Assembly: GCF_008933955.1 (NCBI RefSeq)
Contig: NZ_WBXO01000006.1
Span: 101,019 to 165,018 of the forward strand
Reading direction: 5' to 3'
DNA from: Heliorestis acidaminivorans
GTDB taxonomy: Bacteria; Bacillota; Desulfitobacteriia; Heliobacteriales; Heliobacteriaceae
Length of the DNA stretch: 64,000 nt
Shown: positions 26,406 to 35,279 of the stretch, in pieces
Numbering within the stretch: position 1 is the stretch's first letter
Layout of the letters: each line of letters starts with the position of its first letter
The notes under the pieces: generated by a model
What the model was told of the DNA's origin: nothing
Seen by the model: the letters and a program-made list of their open reading frames with translations, nothing else
The model's database searches: none
Position numbers and translations under genes: made by a program

Positions 26406-27904
26406 AAGTAAATTACTTAATGCCTGAATTTCTTATTGATCGAGATGAACAACGCTGTACTCACTGCCGTATCTGTGTCCACCAGTGTGCCAACGAAGCT
26501 CACCTCTGGAACGATAAAAAGAAAATAGTCTATGGCGAAGACCAAAATTGCGTCAACTGCCATCGGTGTGTAGCTACTTGTCCTACAAGAGCTTTAAGAA
26601 TTCGTAACTATCCTCTTGAATATAAAAACAATGCTCACTGGACTCCTCATTACATTAAATCTATCTTCAAGCAAGCCAACAGTGGCGGTATACTTCTAGC
26701 TGGCATGGGTTGCGATCGTCCCTACCCTGTCTACTGGGATCACTTGCTGATTAACGCTTCTCAGGTTACTAACCCTTCCATCGATCCTCTACGTGAACCG
26801 ATGGAGCTAAAAACTTTTCTCGGCCGTAAGCCCGAAAAGTTATCGTTCCAAAATGGTAAGCTAGCAGAAGCACTACCTCCACAAGTTGAACTAGATATTC
26901 CCATTATGTTTGCCGCTATGTCCTTTGGTGCTATTTCCTTAAATGCTATGACCTCTCTGGCTATGGCAGCTAAAGAAATGGGCACTTGCTATAACACTGG
27001 AGAAGGCGGTCTGCACAGCAGTCTATACCAATATGGAGAAAATACAATTGTTCAAGTAGCTTCAGGCCGCTTCGGTATTGATCCTGAATACTTAAACGCT
27101 GGCACAGCTATAGAGATTAAGATTGGACAAGGTGCTAAGCCTGGTATCGGAGGCCATCTTCCTGGCGAAAAAGTCGGTATGGACGTATCTCAGACGCGCA
27201 TGATTCCTGAAGGCAGTGATGCCATCTCACCAGCACCGCACCACGATATTTACTCCATTGAAGACTTAAGACAGCTCATTTACTCACTCAAAGAAGCGAC
27301 AAACTATACAAAACCAGTAGCTGTAAAAATAGCCGCTGTTCATAACTCCGCCGCGATAGCGTCTGGCATTGCTAGAGCTGGCGCCGATATAATTGTCCTA
27401 GACGGTCTCCGTGGCGGAACTGGTGCTGCTCCCTTGCGGACTAGAGACAGTGTTGGTATTCCTATTGAATTAGCCTTAGCGGCTGTTGATCAGCGCTTAC
27501 GTAACGAAAGCATTCGTAACGAGGTTTCACTAGTCGTTGCTGGTTCTATTCGTTGCTCCTCTGATGTAGTCAAAGCGATAGCTCTTGGCGCTGACGCTTG
27601 CTATATCGGTACGGCCGCCTTAATCGCTTTAGGTTGCCATATGTGTCAAAAGTGTTACACAGGCAAATGTAACTGGGGTATTGCTACGCAGAATCCGAAG
27701 CTCACCAAGCGCCTCGATCCAGAGGAAGGTGCTGAACGAGCCGCTAACCTACTTCGAGCCTGGTCTCGAGAAATAAAAGAAATGCTCGGCGGTATGGGTA
27801 TTAATGCTTTGGAAAGCTTACGGGGTAACAGATTAATGTTACGTGGTATCGATTTATCAGAACGGGATCTCGCCATTCTAGGCGTGAAAGCCGCTGGCGA
27901 ATAA
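26402..27904 (+). CDS. Glutamate synthase FMN/Fe-S synthase subunit
   Basis: The FMN-barrel core that makes glutamate from 2-oxoglutarate and ammonia. It has 500 residues. The N-terminus carries two 4Fe-4S motifs ('CTHCRICVHQC' and 'CVNCHRCVATCP'), which larger bacterial GltB lacks. The FMN domain shows 'GEGGLHSSLYQYGENTIVQVASGRFGI', 'KIGQGAKPGIGGHLPG', 'DGLRGGTGAAPL', and a cysteine cluster 'CHMCQKCYTGKCNWGIATQ' as in the 3Fe-4S site. The ferredoxin domain suggests electrons come from ferredoxin, not NADPH. ATG overlaps the amidotransferase stop. Confidence 0.93.
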   Translation: MKVNYLMPEFLIDRDEQRCTHCRICVHQCANEAHLWNDKKKIVYGEDQNCVNCHRCVATCPTRALRIRNYPLEYKNNAHWTPHYIKSIFKQANSGGILLAGMGCDRPYPVYWDHLLINASQVTNPSIDPLREPMELKTFLGRKPEKLSFQNGKLAEALPPQVELDIPIMFAAMSFGAISLNAMTSLAMAAKEMGTCYNTGEGGLHSSLYQYGENTIVQVASGRFGIDPEYLNAGTAIEIKIGQGAKPGIGGHLPGEKVGMDVSQTRMIPEGSDAISPAPHHDIYSIEDLRQLIYSLKEATNYTKPVAVKIAAVHNSAAIASGIARAGADIIVLDGLRGGTGAAPLRTRDSVGIPIELALAAVDQRLRNESIRNEVSLVVAGSIRCSSDVVKAIALGADACYIGTAALIALGCHMCQKCYTGKCNWGIATQNPKLTKRLDPEEGAERAANLLRAWSREIKEMLGGMGINALESLRGNRLMLRGIDLSERDLAILGVKAAGE

Positions 27905-27917
27905 GGAGGTGCTTGCA

Positions 27918-28667
27918 TTGAATCAAAACATAACTATTGATGCTAAAGGAATCTACTATCGTCAATTAAATGAAGCTATCAAAGCATCTTTGCAAGATAA
28001 GATAAATACTATAGAACTTCAAAACGTAAATGGTCAGCGCTATATTGGTGCAGGTATTACTAACGATGCTACTATATCCATTCAAGGCACGCCAGGTAAT
28101 GACTTGGCCGCCTATATGGATGGTTTGACCTTACAAGTCTACGGTAATGCTCAAGATGGCGTTGCCAATACCATGAATAAAGGAACTATTATTATTCATG
28201 GCGATGCAGGCGATGCTCTAGGCTATGCTATGCGTGGTGGAGAAGTTTATGTAAAAGGCTCTGTAGGTTATAGAGTGGCCATTCACATGAAAGAATTCCA
28301 AGAAAAAGTTCCCCTTGTTGTAGTCGGAGGCAAAGCAGGCTCTTTCTTCGGCGAATATATGGCCGGTGGCATTCTTATTCTTTTAGGACTAAGGGGACGG
28401 GAAGAACAACCGATAGTTGGCGACTATTGTGGTACAGGTATGCACGGTGGCATCATGTATATTCGTGGTTCTGTAGAAGAACATAAGCTTGGTAAAGAGG
28501 TAAAGCCTGTCGAAATGACAGAAGAAGATCATCAACGATTAGCCCTTTACGTGGGACGTTTTGCCGAGCATTTTGGGGAAGACAAAGAGGAAATTTTAGC
28601 TCAACCTTTCACCAAGTTGATTCCTTACAACAAGCGACCTTATGGCAATTTGTACGTGGGCGCTTAA
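27918..28667 (+). CDS. Glutamate synthase GXGXG subunit
   Basis: The beta-helix domain that in large GltB proteins is the C-terminus; here a separate 249-residue protein. Repeats such as 'GTPGNDLAAYMDGLTLQVYGNAQDGVANTMNKGTIIIHGDAGDALGYAMRGGEVYVKG' show the Gly-x-Gly-x-Gly pattern. Start is TTG at 27918, 8 nt after AAGGAGG (MNQNITIDAKG...). It completes the archaeal-style GltB1-B2-B3 operon; no separate GltD reductase is next to it. Confidence 0.92.
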   Translation: MNQNITIDAKGIYYRQLNEAIKASLQDKINTIELQNVNGQRYIGAGITNDATISIQGTPGNDLAAYMDGLTLQVYGNAQDGVANTMNKGTIIIHGDAGDALGYAMRGGEVYVKGSVGYRVAIHMKEFQEKVPLVVVGGKAGSFFGEYMAGGILILLGLRGREEQPIVGDYCGTGMHGGIMYIRGSVEEHKLGKEVKPVEMTEEDHQRLALYVGRFAEHFGEDKEEILAQPFTKLIPYNKRPYGNLYVGA

Positions 28668-28718
28668 CAGATATGGAGTCTAAGAGTATGCCAGAAAATG
28701 AAAGATAAATGAAAATAA

Positions 28719-28760
28719 AAAGAATGCCCATCTCAACATAGTTAGATGGGCATTCTCCAT
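28719..28760. terminator. Convergent terminator between gltB3 and kor operon
   Basis: AGAATGCCCATCT, loop CAACATAGTT, AGATGGGCATTCT. On the minus strand TTTTTATTTTC follows; on the plus strand the T-run is poor. It mainly ends the kor operon. Confidence 0.8.
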
Positions 28761-28801
28761 ATCATTTCAATTCTTGTTTTGTCTTGCTTTTTGCTTTTAT
28801 C

Positions 28802-29353
28802 TTAAGCGGCATTAAGGACTTCTTCGATAGCCTTAAAGCCTACCGCCATAGCCTTCTTATTCAATTCTTCCGTTCCTTTAGGAATTCGAGATAGTACAGC
28901 TTGTTCTAGAGCACTTCTAGATACAACGTTGGTTACGCCTACGATAACAGCTAAAGCTACAATATTAGCTACAAGCTCGCGACCTGCTTCGTGACGAGCA
29001 AGATGACTAATCTTAACTTCATAGACTTTACCTTTCGTCGCTTCAAAGTCCTTGACGTAAGTCGTGTCAACAATGATGATGGCATCTTCTTTGACTTCGT
29101 CTTTGTACTTCTTAGCCGCTTCTGGACTCATAACTAGCAGTAGGTCGGCATCTTTTACTTTCATGTAGTCAATCTCATCATTTGAGATAATTACTTCTGC
29201 TTTGGAAGAGCCACCACGAGATTCAGGTCCATAGCTTTGTGACTGAACTGCTACTTTGCCGTCGAGGATGGCCGCTTCTGCTAGGATAATACCGCCTGTA
29301 ATCAGACCTTGACCACCAGTACCACCCAGACGGATTTCCCACTCTTTATCCAT
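28802..29353 (-). CDS. korC: 2-oxoacid:ferredoxin oxidoreductase gamma subunit
   Basis: Gamma subunit of a 2-oxoglutarate-type oxidoreductase, 183 residues from ATG 29353, 8 nt after AAAGGAGG. 'IRLGGTGGQGLITGGIILAEAAI' and 'QSYGPESRGGSSKAEVIIS' are the family signatures. Four-gene order D-A-B-C matches ketoglutarate oxidoreductases of anaerobes. The complex makes or uses 2-oxoglutarate with reduced ferredoxin, which would feed the ferredoxin-type glutamate synthase next door. 2-oxoglutarate is inferred as substrate. Confidence 0.92.
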   Translation of the reverse strand: MDKEWEIRLGGTGGQGLITGGIILAEAAILDGKVAVQSQSYGPESRGGSSKAEVIISNDEIDYMKVKDADLLLVMSPEAAKKYKDEVKEDAIIIVDTTYVKDFEATKGKVYEVKISHLARHEAGRELVANIVALAVIVGVTNVVSRSALEQAVLSRIPKGTEELNKKAMAVGFKAIEEVLNAA

Positions 29354-29358
29354 GAAGT

Positions 29359-30174
29359 CTACCTCCTTTGGCATTTATCGACAATTTTCTGATACTGCTC
29401 TGTATATTCAGGCAACTCTGCATAGTGAAGAACACCTGTAATAACCTTGCCTGCTTTTTCTTCTGCAGACATCTTCTCAGCCGCTTCTTTGCTAATGCAG
29501 AACTCTTTCTGCATTTTTAACATATCGGCTGGTCGCCCCAGCTTGTTCTTCCGTCCAAAATAAACAGGACAAGTCGAAATAGCTTCGATAAAGGAAAAAC
29601 CTTTGTTCTGTAAGCCTTGGTAGATCAGATTGGTCAATTGTGATGTATGGTAACTGTTACCTCTTGCTACATAACTAGCACCAGATGCTGTTACTAGATT
29701 ACAGATATCAAAAGGTCGCTCAATGTTGCCATAAGGTGAAGTTGTAGCTTTGGCTCCTTGTGGACTCATAGGAGAGTATTGACCACCAGTCATACCGTAG
29801 ATACTGTTGTTAAATAAGAGAACAGTCAAATCAATATTACGTCGAGCGCCATGGATCAGGTGATTGCCGCCAATGGAAGTGCCGTCACCATCACCAGTTA
29901 CAACAATAACGTTTAATTCTGGATTGGCTAACTTAACTCCAGTTGCAAAGGCAATAGCTCTACCGTGAGTTGTATGGAGTGTGTTAAAGTTCAGATATCC
30001 AGGAGCTCGGGAAGAACAACCGATGCCTGAAACAATAACTGTTTTATCTTGATCTAAACCAGCCTTATCGATAGCTTCAACAAGAGATTTTACAATAATG
30101 CCGTTGGCACAACCGGGACACCAGATATGAGGAAGTCTCTCTGTGCGGAAATATTTTTCTAGATGAGCTAACAT
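29359..30174 (-). CDS. korB: 2-oxoacid:ferredoxin oxidoreductase beta (TPP) subunit
   Basis: Thiamine pyrophosphate subunit of 271 residues. 'WCPGCANGIIVKSL' carries the Fe-S or TPP-proximal Cys motif, and 'VTGDGDGTSIGGNHLIHGARRNIDLTVLLFNNSIYGMTGGQ' is the TPP/Mg motif GDGD-x26-NN. Gene end and start overlap the neighbouring korA by one base (TAATG). The C-terminus 'EYTEQYQKIVDKCQRR' lies 5 nt before korC's start. Confidence 0.95.
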   Translation of the reverse strand: MLAHLEKYFRTERLPHIWCPGCANGIIVKSLVEAIDKAGLDQDKTVIVSGIGCSSRAPGYLNFNTLHTTHGRAIAFATGVKLANPELNVIVVTGDGDGTSIGGNHLIHGARRNIDLTVLLFNNSIYGMTGGQYSPMSPQGAKATTSPYGNIERPFDICNLVTASGASYVARGNSYHTSQLTNLIYQGLQNKGFSFIEAISTCPVYFGRKNKLGRPADMLKMQKEFCISKEAAEKMSAEEKAGKVITGVLHYAELPEYTEQYQKIVDKCQRR

Positions 30175-31319
30175 TAGAGCACCTCCTCAATCTTGGCAAG
30201 AATCTGACAAGGTGATACCATCTCGCCATCTACATTTCCAATCCCGTAAACTTCTGCTTTACCAACTACAGCAGATTGTACAACATCTTTGATCTGTCCA
30301 CGATTCATCTCTGGTACGATGAGTGCTTTAGCTTTTTCTGCTACTCTGAGCACTTCTTCTTCGGGGAAAGGCCAAACTGTGATTAAGCGAAGAATTCCTA
30401 CTTTTTGACCTTTTTTACGAGCCATTTTCTGTGCTTTTTGGGCAGAACGAGCTACACAACCGTAGGCTATGATCACTACATCCGCATCGTCTATATCAAT
30501 CTCCTCAACGATAACAATCTTTTCACGGCCTCTTTCGATCTTTTGATGTAATCTTTCGATCAAAGAACCCATTACTTCTGAATTGTTCGTTGGGAATCCT
30601 GTTTCATCATGTAATAAACCAGTTACATGGAAGCGGTATCCGTCACCAAATGAAGCCATTGGAGGTACTAGCGTACTATCTACTGGCTGATAAGCTAGGT
30701 AGTTCTGTGTACCTGCTTCTGGCTTAATGCGATCGACTACTTCTAGTTCACCTGGTTGAGGTACAAAAACACGTTCCCGCATATGACCAATCACTTCGTC
30801 AAGCAAGAGCAAGACAGGTGTTCTAAACTCTTCAGCAAGATTAAAAGCTTTCACTGTTAAGTCGAAACACTCTTGCACAGTAGAAGGACATAAAGCAATA
30901 ACAGGATGATCGCCATGTGTTCCCCAGCGTGCTTGCATCATATCTCCCTGTGCTGGTGCAGTAGGCCCACCAGTAGAAGGGCCTAATCTCTGAACGTTTA
31001 CGACAACACAAGGTGTCTCTGCAACAATGCCATAACCGAAGTTTTCTTGTTTTAGAGAGAAACCAGGTCCCGAGGTAGCTGTCATCGTTTTTGCACCTGT
31101 TAAAGAAGCGCCTACAATAGCGGCCATACTGGCAATTTCATCTTCCATTTGAATGAATTTGCCACCTTCTTCAGGCATCCGCTCAGCAAGAACTTCTGCT
31201 ATCTCCGTAGAGGGTGTAATTGGATAGCCAGCGTAAAAATTAATACCTGCATAAATAGCACCTTCGGCACAAGCCTGGTTACCTTGCATTAGCTTCGCTT
31301 TTATATCAGTTACAGTCAT
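30174..31319 (-). CDS. korA: 2-oxoacid:ferredoxin oxidoreductase alpha subunit
   Basis: Alpha subunit of 381 residues with the 'GNQACAEGAIYAGINFYAGYPITPSTEIAEVLAE' block (YPITPST is the hallmark) and 'ATSGPGFSLKQENFGYGIVAETPCVVVNVQRLGPSTGGPT'. It lacks the extra N-terminal gamma fusion seen in other clades, in line with the separate korC. Starts one base into the korD stop codon. Confidence 0.96.
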   Translation of the reverse strand: MTVTDIKAKLMQGNQACAEGAIYAGINFYAGYPITPSTEIAEVLAERMPEEGGKFIQMEDEIASMAAIVGASLTGAKTMTATSGPGFSLKQENFGYGIVAETPCVVVNVQRLGPSTGGPTAPAQGDMMQARWGTHGDHPVIALCPSTVQECFDLTVKAFNLAEEFRTPVLLLLDEVIGHMRERVFVPQPGELEVVDRIKPEAGTQNYLAYQPVDSTLVPPMASFGDGYRFHVTGLLHDETGFPTNNSEVMGSLIERLHQKIERGREKIVIVEEIDIDDADVVIIAYGCVARSAQKAQKMARKKGQKVGILRLITVWPFPEEEVLRVAEKAKALIVPEMNRGQIKDVVQSAVVGKAEVYGIGNVDGEMVSPCQILAKIEEVL

Positions 31320-31540
31320 TACTTTTTTACCCCCATTACGGTAATCGCATAATCCGGGCAGTGATTTTCACAGATCTTGCAACGGGTACATTTGTTAGGT
31401 TCAGATACAATGGACTTTCCAAGTTCATTACTGGAAAGAACTTTGGTAGGGCATAGAGAATAACAGATGCCACAACCTTTGCACCAAGCTAAATTTACAA
31501 CGACTGGTTCGAGCTGTTCTTTTACAGCGTTCATGGACAC
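31319..31540 (-). CDS. korD: 2-oxoacid:ferredoxin oxidoreductase delta (2x4Fe-4S) subunit
   Basis: A 73-residue ferredoxin-like subunit with two canonical clusters, 'CKGCGICYSLCP' and 'CTRCKICENHCP'. GTG at 31540 follows GAGGTG by 7 nt. It is the first gene of korDABC and the promoter should lie within the 339-nt divergent gap upstream. Confidence 0.95.
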   Translation of the reverse strand: MSMNAVKEQLEPVVVNLAWCKGCGICYSLCPTKVLSSNELGKSIVSEPNKCTRCKICENHCPDYAITVMGVKK

Positions 31541-31782
31541 TTATTATCACCTCATTCATATTGCTTCTGTTAAAAGATGATATCTAGGTTCAATAAGTAG
31601 TGTCACTGTTGGAATAGCGAAATTTTTTAAATAATTCGACAATTTTTGCTTCTAACGTTGAGTTCGTATTCCTTAGTCCTCATCATTGTAGGCCTGAGCA
31701 AAGCCCTATGTCAACGGATGGTTATTGTTATTATTATAACTAAGTTGTTACTGCCACCTTATTTTTCTTGAAAAGGGCTTTT
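31541..31782. other. Divergent intergenic region korD / sleB-like gene
   Basis: About 340 nt in total to 31879, AT-rich. I saw no gene here. A weak minus-strand promoter for kor is possible (TTGTCG-N17-CGCTAT, about 31640-31612). The sporulation promoter at 31783-31813 is listed separately. Confidence 0.4.
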
Positions 31783-31813
31783 TGAATGGCTCACCCTTTT
31801 TTCGCTCATACTA
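31783..31813 (+). promoter_or_regulatory. Sigma-G/F-like forespore promoter
   Basis: TGAATG (31783-31788), 18 nt, CATACTA (31807-31813). This closely matches the sigma-G consensus TGAATA-N17/18-CATACTA. It precedes the SleB-type hydrolase by 67 nt; sleB is a known sigma-G gene in Bacillus. Confidence 0.7.
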
Positions 31814-31879
31814 GGTCTAGCCTAGAAACAGCGCTTTTGAATATCCTTCAACAGCGTTTGTAGCGAAAGGGGGTGCTTC

Positions 31880-32404
31880 ATGTTTAGCCAAAGAAGTAAA
31901 GCAAAAGTCGGCATCATTCTGATTATCATAGCTATGCTCGTATTTCCCTGGCCTGTTGGCGGTCCTGAGTTACCAATGACTTTCGAACAGTTTAAGGCTC
32001 GCTATGGTGTAGAAATGGCTGAAGCGCAAGCTCTCGGCTGGGGTTGGGTACGAGATTACGATGTTTGGATGATTGCTCGATGCATTACCGGTGAAGCTCG
32101 AGGAGAACCTTATGCCGGTCAAGTAGCTGTCGGGGCTGTCATTCTAAGTCGATTGCGTCACCCATCTTTCCCCAATACAGTATCAGGTGTAATCTTTCAA
32201 CCTCGTGCTTTTACAGCTGTAGATGATGGTCAGATCTGGCTCAATATTAACCCTACATCTCTGCAAGCAGCACGAGACGCTCTGGCAGGATGGGATCCTA
32301 GCAACGGCGCTCTTTATTTTTTCAATCCTAATACGGCGACTAGTGCCTGGATCTGGAGTAGGCCACAACTCAAGCGCATTGGAAGGCATATCTTTTGTAG
32401 TTAA
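31880..32404 (+). CDS. SleB-type spore cortex / cell-wall hydrolase
   Basis: A 174-residue exported protein: signal or anchor helix about 9-27, then a Hydrolase_2 (SleB) domain. 'ARCITGEARGEPYAGQVAVGAVILSRLRHPSFPNTVSGVIFQPRAF' contains the catalytic Glu of this lytic transglycosylase family; 'NPNTATSAWIWSRPQLKRIGRHIFC' is the typical end. ATG follows AAAGGGGGTG. It lacks the peptidoglycan-binding repeats of full SleB, like SleB/CwlJ short relatives. The sigma-G-like promoter upstream supports a spore germination role. Confidence 0.9.
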   Translation: MFSQRSKAKVGIILIIIAMLVFPWPVGGPELPMTFEQFKARYGVEMAEAQALGWGWVRDYDVWMIARCITGEARGEPYAGQVAVGAVILSRLRHPSFPNTVSGVIFQPRAFTAVDDGQIWLNINPTSLQAARDALAGWDPSNGALYFFNPNTATSAWIWSRPQLKRIGRHIFCS

Positions 32405-32438
32405 GAAAAAGACCGCCCTTTGGGGGTCTTTTTTTATT
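32403..32438 (+). terminator. Terminator of the sleB-like gene
   Basis: AAAAAGACCGCCCTTTGGGGGTCTTTTTTT directly past the stop; an 8- to 9-bp stem with a T-run. Confidence 0.8.
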
Positions 32439-32593
32439 TGCTTACACCTTGATAATAGTAAAAAAAGAAAGTATAAAGATCTTATAACTTTCTTCCTCTA
32501 AGCCATTGACCAGTTATTCTTTTTTTCGTACAATCCTGATAGGGTTCATTTACATCGAAATGAGCTCCCATTCCCCTATATATTTCTTCATGA

Positions 32594-32630
32594 AAAACCA
32601 GCCTTGCTTAGGCTGGTTTTTTTTTGTTTT
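32594..32630. terminator. Terminator of psd (bidirectional)
   Basis: AAAACCAGCCTTGCTTAGGCTGGTTTTTTTTTG: stem AACCAGCCT/AGGCTGGTT with a 4-nt loop. The psd stop lies next to it. The 190 nt between this and the sleB-like terminator hold no recognised gene. Confidence 0.85.
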
Positions 32631-32631
32631 T

Positions 32632-33465
32632 TTAATTGTTCAAAGCTTTGCCAATTGGTTCGCCCATCTTTACGGCGCAACCACTACTTAAGTTCTCTAG
32701 CCATTCCATCTTCTCTTTTTCAAAAAGAAGTATTACCGTTGAGCCAAATTGAAAATAGCCCAGCTCCTCCCCTTTTTGTAGAAAGGGTCCATCAGTATAA
32801 TCTATAGCTGTTGCTTTCTCGCCTTGGTTCGAGACAACGGTATCATAGTTGACTTTGATACTGCCTACAATAACAGCTCCCACTTTTACAAGGGCAAAAG
32901 AACCTATCTGGCTATCCATGTAAGTGATCAATCTTTCATTTCTGGCAAACAATCCTGGTACGTTTTGTACACCTCTTGCATTAACGGGATATAGCCGTCC
33001 TGGCCAGTAAGCACAACCTTGAACCTGTCCTGCATAAGGAGTATGAATACGGTGGTAGTCCCGTGGGCTCAAGTAAATTGTGACAAAGTGCCCACCCATA
33101 AACTGCTTTACTTTTTGTGAATCACCTAGTAGATCTTCTAGAGAGTAGGTAATCCCCTTGGCCTGAATTAATTTACCTGCTGTAATTCTGCCTATCTGAG
33201 AAACGACACCATCAACTGGGCTAACAATGACATGCTCATCTTGACTAATTGGTCTTAGACCTGGTTTTAGTTTTCTAATAAAAAAATCGGCCAGAGAGCC
33301 ATAGTCTTGCAAAGGTTTTTCCGCTTCTTCTACATTGATCTTAAATCGTCTAGCAAATAAAGGAATAAAAGCTCTACTCCAAGTAGCAGAAGCCCAAATG
33401 CCAGCCCGCCGGGATAACCATTTATCAGGCAATATATTGAACAGAGCGAGCCATAGTTGACGCAA
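32632..33465 (-). CDS. psd: Phosphatidylserine decarboxylase
   Basis: Makes phosphatidylethanolamine from phosphatidylserine. 277 residues from TTG 33465, 7 nt after GGGAGG (MRQLWLALFNILPDK...); the longer frame from 33492 has no ribosome site. Key features: 'PVDGVVSQIGRI', 'HFVTIYLSPRDYHRIHTPYAGQV' and the self-cleavage site 'GAVIVGSIKV' (Gly-Ser) near the C-terminus, where pyruvoyl forms. No pssA is adjacent. Confidence 0.95.
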   Translation of the reverse strand: MRQLWLALFNILPDKWLSRRAGIWASATWSRAFIPLFARRFKINVEEAEKPLQDYGSLADFFIRKLKPGLRPISQDEHVIVSPVDGVVSQIGRITAGKLIQAKGITYSLEDLLGDSQKVKQFMGGHFVTIYLSPRDYHRIHTPYAGQVQGCAYWPGRLYPVNARGVQNVPGLFARNERLITYMDSQIGSFALVKVGAVIVGSIKVNYDTVVSNQGEKATAIDYTDGPFLQKGEELGYFQFGSTVILLFEKEKMEWLENLSSGCAVKMGEPIGKALNN

Positions 33466-33574
33466 CCCTTTCCCTCCCGACAAACTTTTCATTGGAAAAT
33501 AGCATACCGAAGTAAAGGGTCTATGTCAAATATAGCTTAAGAAAAAAGCGACAATCTTTTTAAATTTTCTACTA

Positions 33575-33847
33575 TTATTGAGATGTTGCTGTTTTTTGTT
33601 TCAGTGGAACTGCTACTTCTTCAGGCATAGGCTTTGATAATGGTTCAGGAGAGGGTTGAGGCCGAGGTGGTTGATGCTGAGGAGGTACGGGAGCTGGTCG
33701 TCTTATAGGAATTTGCAGTCTTTGGCCCACGTAAAGCAAGTCTGGATCAGGAAGATCGTTATACTGAAGCAGATCAGATACCTTTATTCCATAGCGACTG
33801 GCAATTTTTCCAAGACTATCTCCCTTTTGAACAATATATATGAGCAA
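33575..33847 (-). CDS. Small LysM protein with Pro-rich tail
   Basis: A 90-residue protein made of one LysM domain ('YIVQKGDSLGKIASRYGIKVSDLLQYNDLPDPDLLYVGQRLQIP') then a proline-rich tail. LysM binds peptidoglycan or chitin. It lacks a signal peptide from the chosen start (TTG 33847, 8 nt after AAAGGAGG), so it may be cytosolic until lysis or be a spore or mother-cell protein. The longer open frame starts at 33907 but has no ribosome site. Confidence 0.75.
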   Translation of the reverse strand: MLIYIVQKGDSLGKIASRYGIKVSDLLQYNDLPDPDLLYVGQRLQIPIRRPAPVPPQHQPPRPQPSPEPLSKPMPEEVAVPLKQKTATSQ

Positions 33848-33925
33848 AAAAAAGACCTCCTTTCCTGTTTTATTCCATCTTATTCCATGGAGGATCAGAA
33901 GGTCCAAAAAAAGACTGCTTCTAAG

Positions 33926-33969
33926 AAAAAAAAGACCAGCTCTTCGGTTATAAGAGCCAGTCTTTTTTA
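33926..33969. terminator. Bidirectional terminator
   Basis: AAAAAAGACCAGCTCTT, loop CGGTTAT, AAGAGCCAGTCTTTTTT. On the minus strand it overlaps the histidine kinase stop. Confidence 0.85.
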
Positions 33970-35043
33970 TACTGCTGGAAACTTTATCAAAAAACTTGTC
34001 CCTCTACTACTTGTCTCTACTTCTATCTTTGCTTTGTGCCTTTCGGCTATATTATAAGAAATAGCTAATCCTAGTCCCGTTCTATTAGCTATACTTGTAA
34101 CGAAGGGCGTACCAAGCTTGCTCTTTATTTCCGGATCAATACCTTTGCCCTCATCGATGACAGCTAAAACAACCTTAGAGCCTTCAGTAAAAGTTTTTAA
34201 GGTTAGTTTTTTTCGTGAATCCATTGCTTCAATACCATTTTGAGCAAGGTTTAAGATTAATTGTTTTAGTTCTTCTTCATCACCAACTATTTTTTGGGAA
34301 CTTTTCAACTCCATATGAACATCTTTTTCCTCCAAGAAGGCCTTCGATTGAATTAATGGAAAAATATCCTTAATTACGCTATTGATATTCAGTAGCTTCG
34401 GATTATCTGATTTGTTTTTGGAAAGAGACAAGAATTCTGTAATTATGTGATTAGCTCGGTCTAACTCGGAAATCATCAAATCAAAGCAATCTATATCGCT
34501 ATAATATTTTCTTTTCAGAAATTGCAAATATCCTCTGACAGATTGTAGAGGATTTCGAATCTCATGTCCTATACCGGCGCCTAGCTGGCTTATTAGGTTT
34601 AATCGTTCCGATTTTAGTAACTGCTCCATGATTTGCTTTTTTTCTGTAATATCTCTTCCTACAGCAAAAATTCGATTTTCTTTTTCTAAGGGAATGGTAT
34701 TCCACTCAAACCATTTATAACTACCATTTCTGCATAAAATTCGACTTATATTGTAAACTTTCTTCTCTACATTAGATTCAATGATTTTTTTTACATATTC
34801 TCTATCTTCGGGGTGAAGAAAATAGACACAGCTCTTCCCAATAACTTCTTCTGGCTTATATCCAAGTATTTCTTCAACAGCAGAGTTGACGGTAACAATA
34901 TTCCAGTCGAAATCATAGACAAGTAAAAAATCTGACGTTAGCATAGTGAAATAATCTGATTCTGCTAATTTCTCTCTTGTGTAGAGTGCTTTTTCTATCG
35001 GTGCTTCTAAATTGTCGCATGGAAGTCTTAATGGTAGACTCAT
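33967..35043 (-). CDS. PAS-domain sensor histidine kinase (orphan)
   Basis: A 358-residue soluble kinase: PAS domain about 30-130, then a DHp/HisKA region with the phospho-acceptor His in 'GAGIGHEIRNPLQSVRGYLQFLKRK', and a HATPase region ('LAQNGIEAMDS' N box, 'VIDEGKGIDPEIKSKLGTPFVTS' G1/F, 'GLGLAISYNIAERH' G2). 'IGHEIRNPL' and the domain order resemble sporulation kinases KinB/KinE. No response regulator lies beside it, as for Spo0A-phosphorylating orphans, so a role in sporulation is inferred. GTG-ATG pair at 35046/35043 is the start. Confidence 0.9.
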   Translation of the reverse strand: MSLPLRLPCDNLEAPIEKALYTREKLAESDYFTMLTSDFLLVYDFDWNIVTVNSAVEEILGYKPEEVIGKSCVYFLHPEDREYVKKIIESNVEKKVYNISRILCRNGSYKWFEWNTIPLEKENRIFAVGRDITEKKQIMEQLLKSERLNLISQLGAGIGHEIRNPLQSVRGYLQFLKRKYYSDIDCFDLMISELDRANHIITEFLSLSKNKSDNPKLLNINSVIKDIFPLIQSKAFLEEKDVHMELKSSQKIVGDEEELKQLILNLAQNGIEAMDSRKKLTLKTFTEGSKVVLAVIDEGKGIDPEIKSKLGTPFVTSIANRTGLGLAISYNIAERHKAKIEVETSSRGTSFLIKFPAV

Positions 35044-35174
35044 CACATCACCACCTAAATATAAAGTTTTGTGGTTTTTCTAGAAAGAAATTAGTCCCCT
35101 CTTTCACGTTGTAATTTTTTGTAATTTTTTTACTCTTTTGCTTACCTTATGGACATTATATCAGTGCAGAAGTG

Positions 35175-35212
35175 AAAACCCTGTCGAATTTTGAGCTTCG
35201 ACAGGGTTTTTT
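35175..35212. terminator. Terminator 3' of the GMC operon
   Basis: AAAACCCTGTCGAA, 8-nt loop, TTCGACAGGGTTTTTT, a 14-bp stem. On the minus strand it follows the GMC oxidoreductase gene by 68 nt; on the plus strand there is no gene to end. Confidence 0.8.
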
Positions 35213-35279
35213 CATTCTATAAATTTTTAATCAAATTAATCAATTCTTCTTTCCTTAACTCTGTCTGACATAGTGAAGC

